Assembly (NCBI GenBank): GCA_021399445.1
Contig: JAJTUQ010000001.1
Coordinates: 5,518,001 to 5,582,000 of the forward strand
DNA from: Xylogone sp. PMI_703
Lineage: Eukaryota; Ascomycota; Leotiomycetes
DNA: 64,000 nucleotides
Direction of reading: 5' to 3'
The notes under the pieces were generated by a model. It ran no database searches. It was given only the letters and a program-made list of their open reading frames with translations, and had not been told where the DNA came from. Made by a program: the position numbers and the translations under genes. Positions 57,653-64,000 of this stretch are shown piece by piece (the first letter of the stretch is position 1; each line of letters starts with the position of its first letter).

Positions 57653-59682
57653 AGCTAATCTGCAATATATACACAGCTTGAGAATTAATCGTGCTTCATC
57701 CCACGTACTCCTAACTCTGGATGGTGAGAATAGCGAAATATGCTAGAATGTGATTATTAGTAACATATTGCAGACTTCATATATCTGCCGTTCAAGCATA
57801 TAGAGCAGTAGAGTATGATGAAATCTTGGGCCTACCAATGTAGTGGAAGTAGAACTGTAAAGAATATACGAACAGAGAACTGGATGGCTTAGATACACTT
57901 CAACACCGTCTCATCGTCAAGAAAATAAGACGAAATTTGCATCTAACTCACAATAGAGATAACGGAAATATGATGGAACTTACCAGTATTTAGCAAGAAA
58001 AGCAATTTCGAAGACTTACAACTGCGAGCTGTACAGCAGATTTATGGACAAAGCTAGGAAACACTCGATCAACTTGGAAGATCAAAGAGGGTGAACCCGG
58101 CAATAGTGTATAGACGTATCAGAATAACGTACTATGCATCCAAAGCCACCTTTGTTCTTCATACAGCAATATAGAATTGAGAAGTATTTTCGAGAGAGCT
58201 GAATATTGACAAAGATTTTGAAAGAAGAGGAAGTGGAGAGAATATCTGTAGAACCGTTGAGGTCACAAACCTATAATAGCTAAGCCGCAAGCCCCTGACC
58301 CCCGTTGACCACGGCGCCGAGAGATTTAGACCCATAGAGTCATGTTGGGTTCTCTGATTTGTTAATCAATAATGTGATTCCCCGTCAATCTCTAATAGTT
58401 TGACAATAGCGGACTCCCCTATGTTAATGAGATGTTGAATGAAGCGGTACAGCGAATGAGTTTGTATATACTTTTCGGTTAATTTGCCGACCACCAGAAC
58501 AAAGCAGTGACAATATATCCCTCTTATGCTAGATAATGATCTCTACTAGAGAACAAGTGAGTGTCGATCTTCGCTATATAGACAGATGCTGTAATATTCT
58601 GTTTGATATATTTCCGAAATTGCTGCTTCCTTTACAGATGAACAGAAGGCTATATGAAACATATTTATAGCAAGGCCTTATAGAGAATCGCAATGAACTA
58701 GAATATTATCTAGACTTATGACTTCTCACGTCTTTGCAATCTAACAACACGGAATCTCACGGTCGCTATCTGTGAAGCTGCAAAAAGAAATGAAAACGGG
58801 GAGACATGGCTTCCTAAGGAAATCATACGCCATATCCAAGGCTTGAGCCAAAGTCTTTTTCTTTGGACACATTTCTTCTGTAGACTGCTACAGAGTCTGA
58901 TTTCCAGCAGCAAATTTGAAAGCAAGAAATAAAGAGTCATTCATGAGAGGGTAGAAATAACTACAACAGTGATCAAATGGCTTCCATTTGAGGAAAACTA
59001 AACGCATGAGTCAGATAAGAAGAGAGCTGTGTTTTGTCGGCGTTTCTAGAATGATGGAGCTACAGATAGGTCATGAAGTCGACAGTCTAAGGCAAGCAAC
59101 ACCACCTGTCGTTGATTCATAATTTCCCATTATCCGTGTGACTCTGATCTGGTTATAGTTTTCTGCGGTGAGATTTCGCTTTTCCAGATATTCTCGCTGA
59201 GGAAACGGTGACACGCAAGTTCGGGAGGGGTCAGCTGCAGTTGGATATCGAAAGTTCATCATCTCAACCGCCAGTAGAACGCCCGAGACGGAGATATTAT
59301 CGGGTCATTACAATTGAATTAAGCTGCCTCGATTAGACCATATTGATAGAAGAAAGCCCATGCTACCTAGCTTGTTCACTCTTTCATAGAAGTTTGATGA
59401 CTAGATGGCGTATAGATCTAGTTCGTCTTTATCCCTTTCAGAAACTATAAATTATAACACATATTGACAGTATCTCGGTCCTAATATACATATTGTTTTC
59501 TGACGAAGTACGAAGTACGTATTAGGCAACTTTGAGTGAGTGAAGTTGTTTCCGCCAATGGAAGAGCCCTCTAAGCGAAACTGCGGCTATAGCCAATAGC
59601 CTATACGAGGCAAGGATCGTATCTCCTACCCATTCCTCGAACGACAAGACAGCTACAATTCACAAGTAGAAAAACCTGAAAG
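57653..59682. other. AT-rich divergent intergenic region
   Basis: About 2 kb between the DNMT5-like and 2H-phosphoesterase start codons. It is AT-rich with no credible coding frame; a minus-strand open frame at 58716-58940 lacks any domain. It must hold both promoters and may carry upstream non-coding exons of the DNMT5-like gene. Confidence 0.5.
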
Positions 59683-60890
59683 ATGCCACCTGTACATCCT
59701 GATTCAGTAGATACCAAGATTAAGTTTGAGGATCTCTCAGGAGTCGATATTACGGCTTATAAGAATCCGTATGATGCGTTGATTGCTGCCTGCCAAAACG
59801 ATCCAGTAACTTGACCCTTTTCTGACTTTCCATACAAATCTGGTATTCTTTGGGCGTGTATAGGATCCCGGGGTCAAATTATACTGAAATCGATATCAGT
59901 GGGCTGGATAGAGGATTACCTAGCTAATGAAGCGGATATCCATCTAGGCTCAGATCCAAGCCCGTTACTCCGCCCACCGCACAACACGCAATGAACAACA
60001 GAAACAGAAGCTGCTATCTGACTCATTCTCTGGACTGATTATTGATCCTATACTACGAAAATTAGAAGACCCAACAATCGAACCTGGATATGTAGACCCA
60101 AGGAATTGCCTAGTATTTTGGGGTCGCCCACCGCAACATATCAAATCACTCGTCGACATCATCCAGAAGAAGCTATTACGACATGCACCAAGTAAGTCCG
60201 TTCCGATACTATGAGATTATCCAGTTCAAGAATATATCGTTGCCGAAGCCCTAGATAATGTTACGTTATTTTACAAAAAAATGAAATATAACTAATTGAG
60301 GGCCAGATCTCTGGATCATGCCGATCTCCAGAATGCATATCACCACTCTCGAGATAACTCACTCTCTCACAGCCCCAGAGATAGCAACTATTGTTGAAAA
60401 TCTTGGAACTGATGCCATTGCTAAGATGACAGACTACACCTTTGACCACCGAGCACGTCTCGTTAAACCAATGATTTCATACGATGCATCAGCTCTCGCG
60501 CTCTCATTTCTCCCAGCCGCTGGAGAGGGACTCCCAAGTAAAGAAAGAAGCAAGGAAGACGATAACTTCACCTACCATCATCTCAGACAGTCTCTCTTCA
60601 ACATAGCTAGTGACGCTGGAGTGACGATTGAGTCGAGATATGTAGTACCCAGCAGCCATGTTACCATTGGGCGATTCTTGACCCAGAAAGATCATGACAG
60701 CCCCGAGAAGATGAAGTCATGGGTTGAGCTTATAGAACAGGTTAACGCCTGGCTGGTAGAGGAATACTGGCCAAGCGATGATAAACCGGGAATCGAGTGG
60801 ATTATCGGGCACGAAAAGGGACTTGACTGCCGACAGGGCACCCTCTGGTATGGAGGAGGCACCAGCATAAGACTTGGAAAGGGCTTCTAG
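59683..60890 (+). CDS. 2H phosphoesterase superfamily protein (RNA ligase/cyclic phosphodiesterase-like)
   Basis: Three exons (59683-59805, 59948-60191, 60307-60890) give 316 residues. The N-terminus is helical (NPYDALIAACQNDPAQIQAR). Two HxT motifs define the fold: His133-x-Thr135 in SRMHITTLEITH and His240-x-Thr242 in SSHVTIGRFL, about 107 residues apart as usual for 2H enzymes. Members act on 2',3'-cyclic phosphates or related RNA and nucleotide ends; the substrate here is unknown. The second exon has two in-frame acceptors (ending 59947 and 59953), so proteins with or without the dipeptide AQ could both be made. It starts about 2 kb from the divergent DNMT5-like gene. Confidence 0.82.
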
Positions 60891-63800
60891 ATCTAGACTC
60901 TCTTGATTCAAGAAAAGCACATATTAGAAACACGCCGTATAGAGATAGAGGAATAAGAACGGGCATTTAGACAAGTTTGAAGAGAGGCTTTACCATGTGT
61001 AACCACACTAATCAAATAGCCAACCCTCGTCAACTTAGCCGGGGGATGGGTGTTAGAGGTGTCAGAATCTGGATGCCAGATCCCGCTTGGCCAAGTCTAC
61101 GTCATAGTCATAGCAAGGAACAGGAGGCGCTACTCCGTACAGAAACCGCGTTCTGTTACCTTCAGCGGAAAAACAAACCACCATCGAGTATTATGGGAAG
61201 CCGCAGAAACCGTACTTGTAGTCGTGGCACAACAGCATAGGGGAGTATAGCGTATGCTGTGTCACTTGGTATGCAAGTTGAGGTGAGCTTGTTTGCATGA
61301 GACGAGCATGCAGGCAGGGATGGATACAGATAGGAGTCACTTTTTACCTCTCTGGTACACAGTACAAAGTGTAGAATCAGTCCTCTTGCGAAAAAGGGTA
61401 AAAAAGAGGTTGCTTCATTGAGTAATCATCCGATAATGAACTTCTCAGGCTAATTATACGCGCACTCAATTTGGCCTTATTACTTGCCTATCCGGATTGT
61501 CGGTCCTTTGAAATCCGGATGCATGGGATGGATGTAAGCAGCCTTTAGTCCTTATCAGAAATGACTGATCACTTTTGGCGCAGGTACTAAAAGGAAGGTC
61601 TATGAATCCACTTGTGTAACGACCTTTGTTCCTTCACCCAAAAATAAGGAAAGTAAAAAATGAAAGGGAAAGGGAGAGTCGTATTAGAATGCATATCTAC
61701 GGAAGATTGCATCTTGGACAAACTTTTAACCATACAAAGAAGGAGCGCATGAGACTCACTTTGGTACAGTAAGTAAACCAACCTTTGTCGTGTTGCAGTG
61801 TTGCAGCAGTCGCCGTTGACTCCGAACCTTCTGACAAAGGCTAGGAATCCTTGTTGTATGCTCTCCAAACTCTGTTAAGGTATTAACCGGTACCAGAGTC
61901 AGCATAAAGAAAAAAGGTGTCCTTTTCTTGGCAGCCATTGGGGGTTTTCCCGCACGATTGGGCACGGCTGCGGAAGGAAGGGCCCGGTCCTTGAAAAACT
62001 GCTTAAGACGGGGCACCAAAAAAGGTGCGACGCGGCGATACCGAGATGAGATAATGGATCTATTCTCGGGGTTTCCCTCTTACGTGCGATTGAGCTTTTG
62101 GTAGTAGATTATCGCATTACGAAGTTTACTACAATACCAATAATACATATGGTGAGAATGCAGTCAAACGGGCGATCTTGGTGTGCTCATGCAAGAGCAG
62201 TTTAAGTTCTCGATGTGTGATACTTTCAATGCATACTGTGGTAGTGCGCTCCTGCAGGCACTAGGCCAAAGCGATCCGAATTGCGATCTCAAGTACCTGA
62301 TTCGTCAGCAGGGCATCGCCTTAAAAACCGTCCTGTTCAGATCTGGAAGAGTCTCGTCCCCCCAATTCCGGGGAAATGCAAAGATCGCAGTTAGCATGCA
62401 GCAACTGTACAGGACAATGTCTCAACCCACTCAGTCTGCCGCTCCCCGCGATCCAGCATCTCTTTGTTACCGTATCCCCAGATCTTCCAGCCCCTACCGC
62501 ATCCCACGTGCTGGAGAGACATCTCCACGCTTTGTCTGAGGTTCAGATGGCGCGGGTTTCTTACAATTGACCCAGCTTCTCCACTGGTTTGCTTAATGCA
62601 GCCCAGGTATTTCGTACAGGGCGGAAGTCAAGCCGCACTTTTGTTCCTGCGCGCACCCCCTAAGATTCTGATGATCATTGGCTAAGGCTTGAATTTCTTT
62701 ACTCTCATTGGTGGAAAAGGGGGTGTGCACAGACAACAAGAATTGCTTAATCGGTCCTGTACGAGATGTGTGGCTTCTTTTGCTAAAAAAGGTGCCTGGG
62801 GTAGGATTCCACCGGGCTCCGGGTACTCGTATGGATATACAGTTGGAAAGTCTGGAAAGACGCACGCAATCTAGCCCCAGAGCAAAGAGTGACAGAGAGT
62901 GACCGGCAGCATCCCCTGCCGACCTGAAATGCCGGCTTCCAACGCCGAAAAGACAAATGACAGTGAAATGCGGCGAGGCTTGAGCATTCTTTTTTACGTT
63001 TGCTATTGCACACAACGTCCAAGCTGCGACACAAGCATGAAGCCAGTAGATCCAGGCCGAAACGACGATGGTTATTCTGGGTTCAAAAAACAAAGCCTGC
63101 CTCGCTTCACCGCCTGAAAAGCCCAGGCGGGCTGCCGAATCATGGGCACGAAACGACCTCCCTTCGCTCCTTCCCAAGAGCCGATGGCATACTTCGTACT
63201 GTACCTTCACGACCAATATCCGTTGATGAAGATGAACAGGACCTACCACTGACCACCACCAAGCCACCCTCCGCATACGGGCTCCAGTAGGGTTGCACAG
63301 AAGCAAACACCAGCTGGCTGTCGTGGCATCTCGTCCTTTGGCAAGCTCTTGGGCCTACGTACAGAAACGTACAGAATAATTGGGTTTTCGCTCTGGTGGT
63401 GCCATGCGATTTCATTTCGACTGTGTGGGCTGGCGATGAGAGGACGGTAGGATGTGCTGGACTAAGAGTCGCGGATGAGCATCCTGTCGGGCCGGACCCC
63501 TGTCTCAGAGCAGCGCCTTTCCCCACGGAGAGAGCTTTCTGGAGTTGCAGGGGGAGGCTTACAACGCTGCGTGCAGGGCTGCATCTTTCCAGACCTTCCA
63601 TTCCTTCCAAGACCTGGGTATCCGGGGCAGCCATGGTGGGCCATCTTCCGCAGGCGAGATTGGACTCCCGCGGGCCCCGAGTGCAATGATCACTGCTGCA
63701 TTGGATCGTCCCATGCTTTAATTTGCCTATCCGGGCAAGACGGCTGGCCGACTGTATCAGTGGAATCTTCTTCGTTTTGCTGGGACTGGGGCTGCTGCCG

Positions 63801-63982
63801 GTACGAATGCGCTGCCATGCCGCGGCTCCCCGGTGGAATGAGCTGTCTCCTTCTTACTGTACCTCTTACCGGCCCAGGGAGAGAGGACAGCTAAGGATAG
63901 CTCTCTCATAAATTTCGTTGGGGCCACCTTGTTTTTGGGCTTTGTTCCCTTTTTCCCTTTCCTTGACCCTCCCCAAGCTTCT
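60891..63982. other. Intergenic stretch, no supportable gene
   Basis: About 3.1 kb. The left part is AT-rich and the right part (62.2-63.9 kb) is GC-rich with many overlapping shadow open frames on both strands (for example 62593-63306 minus, 63475-63894 plus). None shows a domain or splice continuity. The right end is probably a long promoter or leader of the next gene. Confidence 0.5.
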
Positions 63983-63992
63983 ACATATAAAG
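63983..63992 (+). promoter_or_regulatory. TATA-like element of a gene beyond the window
   Basis: ACATATAAAG follows a T/C-rich tract (TTTTTCCCTTTCC) at the window edge, consistent with a core promoter facing right. No coding sequence is in view, so this is a positional guess. Confidence 0.3.
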
Positions 63993-64000
63993 CTTTGCTG

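Noticed and set aside
58300..58510. Possible fourth MITE end (TTAATTTGCCGACCACCAG near 58480)
   Set aside because: Only one weakly similar arm was found and no matching inverted partner, so it is not counted as a copy.
638..60890. A joint RNA-end-processing system made of the Tpt1-like and 2H proteins
   Set aside because: Both families touch tRNA-splicing chemistry, but the genes are about 58 kb apart with unrelated genes between, so linkage is not evidence.
62593..63306. Minus-strand 237-codon open frame near the right end
   Set aside because: No domain, and other frames are open over the same GC-rich stretch; no intron or start context supports it.

Overview
This window is nuclear DNA of a filamentous ascomycete (Pezizomycotina). 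The evidence is the many short spliceosomal introns (about 50-190 nt, GT..AG, with CTAAC/CTGAC-type branch sites), a CFEM protein, a But2-domain protein, a Zn2Cys6 regulator and fungal-type ATG5. A leotiomycete-like origin is possible but is only a guess. No bacterial, plasmid or CRISPR signal was seen. Exon joins were worked out by hand from reading-frame continuity and splice signals.

Layout. 0-5 kb: the acidic 3' end of an unknown gene, a Tpt1/KptA-fold protein (minus) that has lost its catalytic residues, and a small four-exon hot-dog thioesterase. 5.5-7.5 kb: an eight-exon ACS-type MFS transporter. 9.6-12 kb: a CFEM GPI-type surface protein and a THEM6-like thioesterase (minus). 12.4-14.5 kb: a decayed gene-like stretch with in-frame stops. 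14.8-18.3 kb: a secreted PLC-like phosphodiesterase (minus) and a Gfo/Idh/MocA oxidoreductase. 19-20.7 kb: two MITE-like inverted-repeat elements, a tRNA-Ser(GCU)-like relic and a poorly resolved Cys-containing gene. 22.3-24.2 kb: a DHA1 MFS transporter. 25.1-27.5 kb: a divergent pair, a CSA/ERCC8/Rad28-like WD40 repair factor and a candidate Rrn10-like Pol I factor. 27.5-37.5 kb: about 10 kb with no convincing gene, including islands very rich in GTAC. 37.5-41 kb: a five-exon Zn2Cys6 transcription factor. 42.9-44 kb: ATG5, preceded by a third MITE copy. 45.4-46.5 kb: a secreted But2-domain protein. 48.1-50.2 kb: a DHA2/VBA-type MFS transporter (minus).

The most notable locus is 51.05-57.65 kb (minus): a very large DNMT5-type protein. 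It fuses a C5 cytosine methyltransferase domain, a Cys-rich zinc module, a SNF2 ATPase and a RING finger lying between the two ATPase lobes. No chromodomain is visible. All core motifs look intact. Divergent from it, about 2 kb away, is a 2H-phosphoesterase-fold protein. The last 3 kb shows no supportable gene but ends in what looks like a promoter for a gene beyond the window.

The genes do not form one pathway or an obvious biosynthetic cluster. The unusual points are the DNMT5 homolog (epigenetic maintenance), the predicted dead Tpt1-like protein, a small MITE family, and two 57-nt stop-free introns whose retention would preserve the reading frame.
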